Of a stretch of DNA of 64,000 nucleotides, positions 52,501 to 62,509 are shown in pieces; positions within the stretch are counted from its first letter, which is position 1, and each line of letters starts with the position of its first letter. Location of the stretch: the NCBI GenBank assembly GCA_017562135.1, contig QEYB01000128.1:62001-126000 (forward strand). Direction: 5' to 3'. The notes under the pieces are model-generated. The model searched no databases and had not been told where the DNA came from. It worked only from the letters and a program-made list of their open reading frames with translations. A program made the position numbers and the translations under genes. The DNA comes from Dipylidium caninum (Eukaryota > Platyhelminthes > Cestoda > Cyclophyllidea > Dipylidiidae).

Positions 52501-54548
52501 TTCGACAGTCAACCAGAGGCCGAGATACCCGATGCGGCGCACATTTACGAGGAGATAATTAAAAGGCCCCTAATCACAACCTCAACAGAGAAAATTTAAT
52601 TCCAATTCAATTAAGTGATTCAGGAACCAATTCAGGTAAACTCTTTGAGCGGTATGACCAACCTGCACCACATGTGACTATTGTTTTAAGTACACGAGAT
52701 TTTACATCTTCCTCGTCGTGTAGCCTATTTCTAATCATGTGAAAACTGCGTATCGTCAAGGTGCCAATTATCTAAATGAAAATAGTAGATTTAGGGTGGT
52801 TTATTATTGAAAAACACGGCACTACATCCTACACTACATGAGAATGGATTTCAAATTCAATCCCATTTGGAAGTGATTTGAAATGCCTTTTATTTCCATT
52901 TCGACAATACTTAAGGTTGTTTGTCCTCGCGATAGTTTACAGAATAGTGGTTTGCTAAAATCATTTTATGTAAGCAAGGACACAATTATTTGTCTGAACT
53001 TTCAGACAACTTCTAGGTAATGATACTAGCCCCTTCAAAAAAGACATAGCGGTTATACAGAGAGAAAATCTAAGGAATTAGAAGGCAGATAAATCATCTG
53101 ACTTTAACCCATTACCAATGGGAAAGTCGAAGGTGCGCCGAATATCAGAACCAAAGAAAAACAACCACCGTTTGAAGGAGTTGCGGAATTTGAGATGATA
53201 GCCTCGAGGCAAGCGGATCTCCGTGAAGTTATCACGAGCGTTCAGACAGTAGACGACACCCAGCGTTGTAGCTGTCTCTACAACCATTAGTTAGGTCACC
53301 TTAAGCCTGAGGCCATAGCTTTTCTGAGGTGGTTAATCTTCTCGACTGACAGATTAACAAAGACTTGGGCGAAATTTACATCGCACACAATGATATTTTA
53401 AAAATTATTCGTTTACTTAGCTCTAAATAATATCGCGTACAAAAGTAATTCCTCTGATCGAATTGGAACTTGAAATATCTGCATAGAAGTAGTTTTTAGA
53501 AATTTATTGAGTAAAATGAAGGTTTATTTAATGTCATTATACATCTTAGATTGAACGTTCAAAGAAGTATCTGAACAGGGTTGTGAATAACTTGAGGATC
53601 ATCGAAACGTCCGTGATTAGATCTTATTTGCATATGTTACACTAAAGCCCCCATCGTTTTCCTCAAATGCTGAACCACGCAGATGTCAGCTGCTAAATAA
53701 CTACACTTATTCGTGCTATGCACTTATTCTCTACGCTTACATTTATTTCACAGTTAAAATTGAATTTCAAAACGTATATACATTGAACGACTGCCACCAG
53801 ACAGAAATTAACTTGTCCATTAATAAATGGGATGTTTTGACATTAGCTTCAATTTTTAAGATCAGAAACTTGGAAGATTCCACCGGAAACACACATCTCA
53901 CAAATAGAGAGCGATATAAAATTTCTAATGGTTAGCGTCTAGGGCAACTAATTAGAGGAGGTTCAGTGGCTACAAAGATGGCATTTATAATGACATTCGA
54001 GAACGGAATATACATTAATTTGTGGGTGTTTTGCACTTAAATATATTTATTGCAAATATATTCAATTGGATGAAATAAGACATGAGATGGGATGATGGCA
54101 TCATCGTGATATCATGGTGCGAGGACATTGTGAAGAGACCTGGGGGACGATGGGTTTAACTCGCCAAATGCAGGATATCATTACTGAATAAAGACCTTAC
54201 GTTTAACAAAAAATTCAAGGTATATTTGAGATTACTGAATGATTTCAAGAGTGGTCATTTCGCCTACGTTAATTACCCTCATTAACGAGGATGGAAGGGT
54301 CGACAGATCTGGGTTCTCTCATGCATTTGGAGAGTTACACCAGGCAAATCTGTCCGTTTTTTGATTATAAACATCGAATATGAGGGTCAGAATAATATAC
54401 TTTGTTATAATGAATGGGGGTCTTAACGCTGCAAACACACGACTAGATAGCTTGTAAAAATTCCTTACTTTATAAACTTTAGCATTCGGTAAAACCCCTG
54501 AGTTGGCCAAAGTGAATACATTTAAGAAATAGGCTTGGCGTCTAATAC
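49508..54548. other. Large intergenic region without supported genes
   Basis: About 5 kb between MED17 and the membrane-protein gene. Open frames up to about 132 codons (51481-51879, minus strand, GTG-started) have no family match or splice structure. No repeats of known mobile families are recognised. Confidence 0.5.
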
Positions 54549-55221
54549 TTAGTCGGTGATATGTAAAGTTATGCAAAAGTCCAAACACAAGTTGACTTCA
54601 TAAGTTGGTTGGAAATGTCTCCGTTTGGGAGCTATGTAATAAGCAAGGTGGACGCAGGGAGTCTTACCGGAAAATCCAAGAAGGCAGAATTTATTGTAAC
54701 TCTCATGTGCTGTAATTATGAAGGCGAGACGATACATCAAAAGTGTAACAATGCCCGATGCGAAAGTAAGAACAAATAAGTAAATGAGGAAATCAAAGTG
54801 CCGAAAATGTCTCTCTGTTGCCGCACCGTAACGAATGAATAAAGCTAAGCAATAATAGAGATGCCACTCGTGCCTGTGCGTTAGGCAAGCAAGTAGCAAA
54901 AGTGGGAAATTGCCGCGTATGAGGACAGATGTGAAGTCCGCAGAAAGCTAAAAACAGAGCTTATTACACGGAGGGCAATCGTACCCGGGGCGCTAAAGCC
55001 GAAAGGCCGCAAACATGGGCTGTGATAATGAGAGCAACAACCGATACTGTCAGAGCGCAATTGTGGGTTATACACTGAAGGCGAAGCAGACATTGGAGTG
55101 AAAGTAGGCTGATGGACAGAAATGTGTAAGTTCCTCGGTACCTACAAGGAATAAACGACACGACTCCTAAGTGTAACTCGAGCTTGCCTTTCCATGGTGT
55201 AGACAACCCGAAGGGCGGTAT
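54549..55221 (-). CDS. Unidentified multi-pass membrane protein (3' exons)
   Basis: The three exons are 55221-54985, 54947-54668 and 54631-54549, joined by introns of 37 and 36 nt with clean borders and matching phases, giving 199 residues to a TAA stop. Hydrophobic segments include YTFLSISLLSLQCLL, LTVSVVALIITAHVCGLSAL, FPLLLLACL and HFDFLIYLFVLTFASGIVTL, suggesting four to six membrane spans and a short basic-to-acidic tail. An upstream exon may end at 55265 after a further 43-nt intron (SPIPTHSYYL in phase). The start codon is not found. The span pattern and an SxDFT motif resemble the PGAP2/FRAG1 family only weakly; I do not assign it. Confidence 0.45.
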
Positions 55222-55265
55222 CTGTAGGAAAAATAAAGTCCTTTAAGGGAATAATTTCCTCAACG

Positions 55266-55777
55266 AGGTAATATGAGTGGGTGGGTATAGGAGAAATACA
55301 ACAATGCGTAGAGGGAAACTTTAGTAGAGAGGTACAAACCACATTGCAGCGGGGAGGTTGGACAAAATTTCCGGGGAATGACAACGATGCATAGCGAAAT
55401 CAAATTACATGCTTTAAAAAGGAGTTTGCGCCCGAGGGTGCTAATGGTGTAAATAAAGTTCACATATGATTAAAAATTTTGATTGTCGTCACCTCTCTGA
55501 TTTTAAAGTCATAAAAATTGCTCTACAAATATCGTAGTTATTTCTGCATTTAAGGCATGTCACTTTTGACTACTTTGACCAAGGATGAAGGACCGCAGGA
55601 TGCAAGTATGCTGTATGGCGAGCCTCTTTGCGTTTCTCGCTGCGTGGGCTGATGTTAACTAATTTTTGCACGTCGAAAATCGCATAGTTCGTGATTCCGT
55701 AAGGTCATTCACTCTGATCAAATGTGTGATTGCTCTGAAGGCTAGGCCTTTTTGTCTCCCGCCAGTATCTCATTTGC
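55266..55777. promoter_or_regulatory. Divergent region between membrane-protein gene and nicastrin
   Basis: About 0.5 kb lies between the visible 5' side of the minus-strand membrane-protein gene and the nicastrin ATG. It probably includes the missing first exon of the former and promoters for both. Nothing more specific is visible. Confidence 0.35.
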
Positions 55778-58700
55778 ATGTCGTTGTTCGCTTTTGTATT
55801 CTTTTACCTCCTTATTTCCGCCAACTGTCGTGAAATCTACGTTGAAATTCCTGATATAAATGTTTCCCATTGCTCCAGAAGGCTGAATGTTGACTCGCAA
55901 ATTGGATGCTCTTCGAAGTTCCCCAGCAGCATGGGTGAAGTTCTTATGTCAAACAATGCCTCGGATTTGCGAAAGGCTCTCTCGACAAATACTTCAAGTC
56001 TAATCGTTGTCATTCCACTAGAGCTATTTGCAGATCGGCAACTCGTCAAGTTCCTGTGGAATTGCGAAAATGTTGTGGGGTTATTTGTCTTCTCTCCTGG
56101 ATTTCCCGCCACCCCTTCTTTACTTCCTGATGGGTTTTCTGAAAACACGCCTTGCCCGAATGGCAACACTACCTTCTATAACAGTTCGGTGCGATTGTGT
56201 GACGTAAATCCCAAATGGAATCCTTCATCTTTTGAATATGCTACTATTTCATGGCCCTTTCCAGTGGTTTTAGCGGACGGAAATGACAATGTCACTTGGA
56301 CAGAATTTCTACCTGTTATAATACATACAATAAGATCCCTATTGATGATACTCGTTGTTTTATGGAGATTCGAAATTTTATGTCTGCTGTACAGTCTTCA
56401 CAAATATGTTATTCGCGTGAAATTCTTATGAGCTACCACTTAGAGGTAACTTGTCGAATTCCTTACCCTAAAGGTTTAGCAATCATCTTCCTTTTTGCTC
56501 CCAGCTCAGTGGTGTAAATCTAATGATGCGCGCTAGAAATGCAACAAATTCTACCTCTGCTAGACAAGATCCCAGTATTATTGTGCTCTCTCGTGTAGAT
56601 TCCTTAAGTATGTTTGATCGTAGAGCAACCTCGGCGTTGGCCGTTCTTCCTGCCGTCAGTGTATTAGTCTCTGCTGCTGTGCATTTGCTTAATCAACCAG
56701 CCATCAAAGTAAGGAAAAGCAATGTTACAGACTTTTTGTTAGGCTGGAAAAATGCGGAAGAATTTAATATTTCTTCTTTTGGACAACGAGGCATTCGGTT
56801 TCATGGGCTCGCAGCGATTCCTATTTGACCTTACCCATAGTAGAGTTGCACAGGCCTCTGGCTTGCCGCTTAATGTGGAGGGCATTGAGTCAGTCATTGA
56901 ACTGTTAGGCCTTGGTTTGCCTCAGGAGGATGAAGAAAAGAGGGCTATCTATTACCTCCTTTCTGACTCTTCTGCTGCTAAACAGGTGAACATATTTTTT
57001 TGTTTTATTTAGTGGAAATGGATTGGTGAGTCAGTGCTATTTCCTAATAATTTATATAACCTCTTTCCGCTTGTCTATTTCTGTTTTCTTACCATTATTT
57101 AGGAGTGTGTTTAATATAAGGTTGCGATATATAAAATCAAATAATTTTGTCAAGTTTTGGATCCTCTCGTCGTGATGATATGATGTCCAGTTTGTTTTAT
57201 TCTACTTGTTCTAAATAAGTACCTCCTATCAGAACAACATATTTTAATACATTGAAGGAATGCGATTTATGAAAAGTAAATGGCTATTAAAACAAGACTT
57301 CGTGGATAAATATAATGGTTGAAGATACTCTTGAAATATTCCTGAAAATATTGTTGTGGTTTGACTTCTACCTTCCCTCTTTCTCATGTCTACCTAAAGG
57401 CTTTTTTGGCTTTCATGAGCACATAGAGGGAAACTAGTTCTGTTGTCAGCAACTAGTCAGAAGGTTTGGCTATGAATCGTAAGGAATGTGCAGGATTCGT
57501 TATTTGTATTTCATCGTCTACCAGACTTGTGTATTAACCATCCACTTGGAGGTCAGTTACCACTCTAGTCACTATTATCATAAAGTTGAGACGTCTTTTA
57601 TCAGCTTTCTATAGTTCTCAAAGCGATTTATTTGGCATGGAAATGAACACATAGTGCGGAATCTTCTAGCTCTGCGAAAAACGTAATTTTTGGTTTAATT
57701 TTTACTCGATTTTATAATCAGGTCTTATACCTCAATCATTGTCGTCAGATTAGGGAAAAACAGACTCCTAACAATTTGGTGCTCTTATTGGCCATTTTAG
57801 TAGATTTTTCTCTGACAGTGGCTTTGTTTGCTCGAGCATCAATGGGGAGGATGAGATATTGGCCTTATCATATAGGTACCATTAGATTTGTTGGGTCGTC
57901 TACACCGTTAAGCTTTCTTTGTACCTGAGGTAGTTTGATAGTTCGAAATTATTAAAATTTATCTTTCCTTTGCGACAAGGTATAATGACCGCAGATTTTC
58001 CTTTGGAGCATGGGAAAACAGTGTGTGTCTAGTCATTAAATCCATCCAGTCTGTAGTGGCATTGTAGCTGTCTTATTTCTCCTTTAATTGTTCAGACCAT
58101 GCCTTTGACTAGTAAGTCGTCTTTTCTAACATCTACTGGACTTTAACCTAAGCTGTTCAATTGAGCTAATTTCAACTTCACAGAAAAATTTTGTCATGGG
58201 CTTATACAACTATGCAGATTGTTGCGCTCACAGTTACTTGTTGAGCATTTTTTGAAGGCGGACTTGCGGGGAGCCGACTTATTTTCAGATCTCTTGTAGT
58301 ATCTGGAACGATTTAGACAACTGTTGCGAATTCCCACCAACCTTGCGCACTTTTCTTCCTTTCAGACGGAGAATATTACGAAGCATATTTGGGCTATTCT
58401 TAATGCTTCAGCAGACGGCGAAGGCGGCGGAATTAACTTGTTGAATGGTAGTTCTGCTTTATCTGCACTCCTCCCTCCAAGTGCATCAACACAAGCACTT
58501 TTGAAGTATTTCGTCCAAAGAGGCCAGCCACTTAGCCACACCATTATTTCTGACCGCCCGGCTTCCCCTCCCTTAGCCGACATATTCATCGATTCCTTTC
58601 TGGACACTCAGTGGCCGCCTAGTCTCACAGTCGAGAAGCATCTTCTTCAATTGGCAAATCTACTTGCAGATGCTCTACACAGAGTGGGTACTGAATTTTG

Positions 58701-60707
58701 CCTAGATGTATTTGTGTTCTTACGGGTGCAATTTGACCAATTTGTTAACTACAATTCGAGTCGGGAAGGAACTTTCCTGCTAATACTTGACTGCTATCAT
58801 GTTATTCAATTACTTGTTCTTCGAACCCTGTTAAGATTTTGGGATTTTTGGATTCTTTGATAATTTGATGGCCTTGTTCTTTAAAAATATGCCTTAGTGT
58901 AGAATTGGTACGTTTCTCTTTCTTAGATGTCCTTTTCATACTCGTTGATTAGTCATAATGGTTTTATATCCGTTATTTTGGGGGACTGACTCATCACATT
59001 GAGGAAGGTTCCATATACATGTAACGGTTGACCATATCAAAGGTCATCGTGTTGAAGGAAAAACATTTGCCAACCCTCTTGGTCTTTTGTCTGCTATTCG
59101 TTTTGCTGAAGGGGTGAGATAACTCCGCCTCCTTAACCGCTTGACATTTTATTTAAGCACTAATTCCGTTGTCCCCTCATTATATGTAAAACAAATATTT
59201 TTATTTGTTTTGGTTTCACGCATATAGTCATATCCTCATGCTTAAACGTTTGTAAATCATTTTAAGATTGTTACGGAGGAATCTTTGCCCATACCTGAAC
59301 CGATCGGAGGGGTAAAACCCGCCGAATTGATGAACTGCTTCCTCAAAAATCCTGGTTGTGATCTACTACGAATGGTAAGCCTTCCGTTGATCTAGTGACT
59401 GGATTAAGCTTTCTTAATTCGTGGAATCTCTCTCAACTACAAAGGCAGGGCAAAATCGGAAATTTATCTGTGTGAGTTGTTTTTAGCACCTGTTGGTAGG
59501 TAAAGCAGATTGGTTTTTCCTTTTTATGAAGTGTGAATTTAATCAATTTAAGATATAATCGGTTGCCCGCAGTAAGGAAATCGAAATATATTCCGTCAAT
59601 ATGTCCGATCCATTGCATCTGATATTGTGCTGCGTTGCCTATTACACTTATTCGTCTCAAATAGGGAAAATACCCGTGTAGAAATACTATCGCCTTCGCA
59701 ACAAACCCTTTTAATAAGGATTTCAATGATTTCCGGTATCCTCATTCGATCATCGGCTTGCTCACGCCTGGGATCGGCGTGAAGATCTTCAAGTTGACAC
59801 GTGCCGTTGTTCAAGCATATTTTTTGAGTTTCCTTACGGTTTCTTTGACACTCTGCCGAGCCTCTTAGGACATTCTAAACGAGGACCGACTCCAATCCGA
59901 CGTTCCTCTTGTTCTTACCTTAACAAACTGGTCTATCTCAATGATTTCTTACAAACATGCAAGGCTATTATGAAGCGACATCTTTTATGGTATATTTCTA
60001 AAGGCGCGTTTAAATTAAAAACCCCAACATTATCTACATAGACTGACGGTATTTTTTCTCTTCGATTCGTCTACTTTTATTTTTGCAGCACCTGGAGCCT
60101 GAAGTGGTAGACTTTCTTCTTAGTCTAAAAGGTCCAATCCCGATGCAGACATATGAACCGATAGAGGGTCGCAGTTGGCGTGTTTCTCACGTCGTTTCAC
60201 GTCTTCTAATGGGCCTCACTGGAGAGCGACTGAAGGAGTGTCCACCAACCGAGGATTACGGCCCCTTCACCTACATGTATGGCTGTAAGTTCCATCTGGA
60301 AGTGTCACAACCACCAGAATCTTCCCTCTCTTCTTTCATCAATTGCGCGCCTGCCCACCAATACACTCCATTGTATATTCACTTGACCCATCCGTTTTTC
60401 GTCTTAGACTACAACGGGTCTATGTGGTGCTACCGAAGTCTCGTGGAAACTGCTACTTCTTTCTTCTTCCTGGAAGATGGCGTGGTTGCTAGTCCCGGCT
60501 GGGTGCGCAGCATGCTTTTCCAAAATCAGAGGTTTGTTCGCCTTTTTCGCTCCTCCTCGCCATCTAATGACCAAAATTGCACTGTTCTTGGGAATCGTTC
60601 TCACTGCTGTCACCGGATTCTTTGCTCTTCTAATCCGGGGCTTTGCCGACCGCCTCTTCGTGAGATCTTACGACCATCCCTGCCCTCAGCCTGTTGATGA
60701 AACATAA
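55778..60707 (+). CDS. NCSTN: Nicastrin (gamma-secretase subunit), with two apparent frame breaks
   Basis: Nicastrin is the large type I membrane glycoprotein of gamma-secretase, which gates substrate access. Exons are 55778-56445, 56505-56708, 56743-56985, 58366-58683, 59267-59374, 60089-60284 and 60408-60707; about 678 aa once frame is allowed for (human 709). A signal peptide (FAFVFFYLLISANC) is followed by the lumenal domain: LNVDSQIGCSSKFPSS (human LNVTHQIGCQSS), PSIIVLSRVDS, LIFLLLDNEAFGFMGSQRFL (human [20 protein letters not shown], Glu kept), and VKPAELMNCF. A C-terminal membrane span (IALFLGIVLTAVTGFFALLI) is present. The frame must change once near 56300-56315 and again near 60505-60535; no GT-AG intron explains either. 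The 123-nt intron 60285-60407 is itself open in frame. Confidence 0.86.
56986..58365 (+). other. Nicastrin intron
   Basis: 1.38 kb, phase 0, CAG|GTGAAC donor and TTTCAG acceptor. No feature is recognised inside. Confidence 0.85.
58684..59266 (+). other. Nicastrin intron
   Basis: 583 nt, donor AGA|GTGGGT, acceptor TTTTAAG, phase 0. Nothing recognised inside. Confidence 0.75.
59375..60088 (+). other. Nicastrin intron
   Basis: 714 nt, donor ATG|GTAAGC, acceptor TTTTTGCAG, phase 0. Nothing recognised inside. Confidence 0.85.
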
Positions 60708-60802
60708 ATAATGCTGATCTTCTTCATAATGTGACACTAATTTTGTACGAAAAGGGAAGTCGCAAGATCCCAAATTAATGTAGAAGGGGGAAGGCAAAGA
60801 AG

Positions 60803-61934
60803 CTAAGCTTTCCCTGATTTTTGGAGGTTCTGAGATTTGTCCTTTGCGCGTTGTACAAAATCCACCAAGAGGTCCTTTTCAGCCAATATCTTAAGAAGTT
60901 CTATAATAAACGGGAGATAGTTGTGGCGACGACGGTTATTCTCGGTTCGCTGCTCTCCGCGATTCTCGTCTTCTCGGTGAAGATAAGATATTCGTTTCTG
61001 ACTGACCAAGCTTTTATCCGCCTAATAAATAAAAAAATATGGGGAAATTTAGGACAAAGTCCTGCGCGCGATAGACATCGCTTAGGAGATCATCTCATTT
61101 CATACTGGTGGGTTTGCCAGATACTCGGCTGCTCGGGCCTCATATGCCTGCAAACGGCTTGGCACAAGGGCCATCAAATTGAATCTGCATTGATGCATTC
61201 GTTCATTCTCGTTGTAATGATTGGTAAGATAATGTCCAGCCAGGAAGAATTGTCGGAGATGGGTGAAACGCGGATAGGATTTGGTTTCAGTCCGTCCAGT
61301 TCGTAAACCGATCCATTAATAGGTACGAATCCGACATAGTGGTAGGCGTCTTCCGCTTTAGGAGGCTTGTTTACATCAACTTCAAAAAGCTGTGGACTAT
61401 TCGCAGAGGAGGAATCGATAAAAGTTGGGAATTTACCGAGCAAAACTGTTGTGTGTCAAGCGTAGCTTGTCACAATTTGCTAGCGCGGCGCCTTTCATCT
61501 AAAGGGCAATACTTAGGTCCAGGAATACAAACTTGGCTATCAAAATCGCTGACGAATGACTTGAAGTCGGTTAGTGTTTCACCGAGTTTCACGGAAAGAA
61601 GGTGGTAAATTCAGAAGTACGTTAATGAGAGCCTGAGTGGCACAAGCGTTTGTTATCACCTGCTTCGCAAAGAATATCGAACTCTCACTAACATATTCTG
61701 GTGATTTTACTACGTCTTGTTCTTTTCCATCCCACCTTAAACAGAAAAATAAAGGCGAGGGCGTCGTTGAAGCATTCGGTGCTGCGAATATCGTAGACTT
61801 CAATACATTCGAGGCCGTTAACGCCTAAGGACAATTTAATTTTGCGTCACGAACATGTACCGAACCCGCTCATAAGTTCATTAAAAAACTCCGGGGTCGC
61901 TTTCTATGAGGCACCAATTCTCTGAATCACCCAT
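60803..61934 (-). CDS. UCHL5: Ubiquitin carboxyl-terminal hydrolase UCHL5/UCH37, with four apparent frame breaks
   Basis: A cysteine deubiquitinase of the 19S proteasome and INO80 complex. Exons on the minus strand are 61934-61861, 61824-61533, 61498-61437, 61396-61106 and 61021-60803; introns are 36, 34, 40 and 84 nt. Segments match human UCHL5 closely: SENWCLIESDPGVF, SIFFAKQVITNACATQALIN (catalytic Cys in NACAT), GETLTDFKSF, THNSFARPQLFEVD, KAEDAYHYVGFVPINGSVYE (catalytic His in AYH, Asp in YELDG), RFNLMALV, and the C-terminal RRHNYLPFIIELLKILAEKD of the RPN13/INO80G-binding tail. Frame must be adjusted by one base at about 61883-61888 (a run of six A), 61735, 61590-61611 and 61180-61192; with those the length is about 311 aa (human 329). 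Splice sites and catalytic residues are intact. Confidence 0.9.
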
Positions 61935-62266
61935 CTCGGTAGCCGTGTGGGTTGGCGAAATAAGGCTGATTGGGAGCGGTTTTTCAAGGCTTCGACGACA
62001 AAACACGATTGAACCCCAGTAAATTCTGCCAACACAAGCATTAAAATTAAAAAATTAGGCGCATTGTTTCATGTACCTATTGCTGCTAGTGCGGTTAGTG
62101 AATGAGGCGGTTGTGTATACACACAAGTAGCAGAAAAATTATTTTCAAGACTACTTAACAACTTCCTGCAGTTTCTAAAATTTCTGCGATGGTTAGTTAA
62201 AACCATGTCTTAAACGATTGTGCTTAAAGCTATTCCAATCGCCTTTGGTAGTCGCGATCTTTTATC
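61935..62266. promoter_or_regulatory. Divergent region between UCHL5 and the DCAF4-like gene
   Basis: The UCHL5 ATG and the proposed DCAF4-like ATG are 332 nt apart on opposite strands. A shared promoter is likely by position only; no motif is identified. Confidence 0.4.
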
Positions 62267-62509
62267 ATGCTGTTCCAGCCTCGAGCTGTCCGACTTCGTG
62301 TGATGGGAGGTACATGGGTGTTTTTAGCGTTTTACTACTTAGTTTCTTACAGAAATCCCAGGATACTATTACGACCCCAGTAGAAGACGTTTATTTCAAG
62401 ATCCCCAATTACTGGGATGCACCATCTTCTTCTGTTCCCTTCTCCGATGGACGAAAATGTTTTTCGGTGTCACCAAAGAAAACATAAGAAAACCAAAGCC
62501 CTACCTTCG
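62267..62509 (+). CDS. Probable 5' end of a DCAF4/WDR21-like gene (partial)
   Basis: Exon 62267-62309 (ATG start, ending ATGGGAG) joins across a 43-nt intron to an exon starting 62353, giving EIPGYYYDPSRRR. This resembles the N-terminal ELPGFYYDPEKKRYFRL motif of DCAF4/WDR21, a WD40 substrate receptor for CUL4-DDB1 ubiquitin ligases. In a shifted frame the same exon continues YFKIPNYWDAPSSSVPF, so a one-base length difference near the TTT at 62390-62392 is suspected. A later piece VTKENIRKP resembles LTKESIRQK. I could not find the WD40 repeats further right with confidence, so identity and extent are uncertain. Confidence 0.45.

Noticed and set aside
56231..56312. A 40-nt intron (GTGGTTTTAG...GGACAG) to explain the first nicastrin frame break
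   Set aside because: Its borders and length look right, but the phase is wrong: the downstream exon would stop within a few codons, and it would remove conserved PVVLADGN sequence.
61697..61734. A 38-nt intron starting at GTGGGATGG in UCHL5
   Set aside because: The segment codes for WDGKEQDVVKSP, which aligns with the human protein, and splicing it out would leave the wrong phase.
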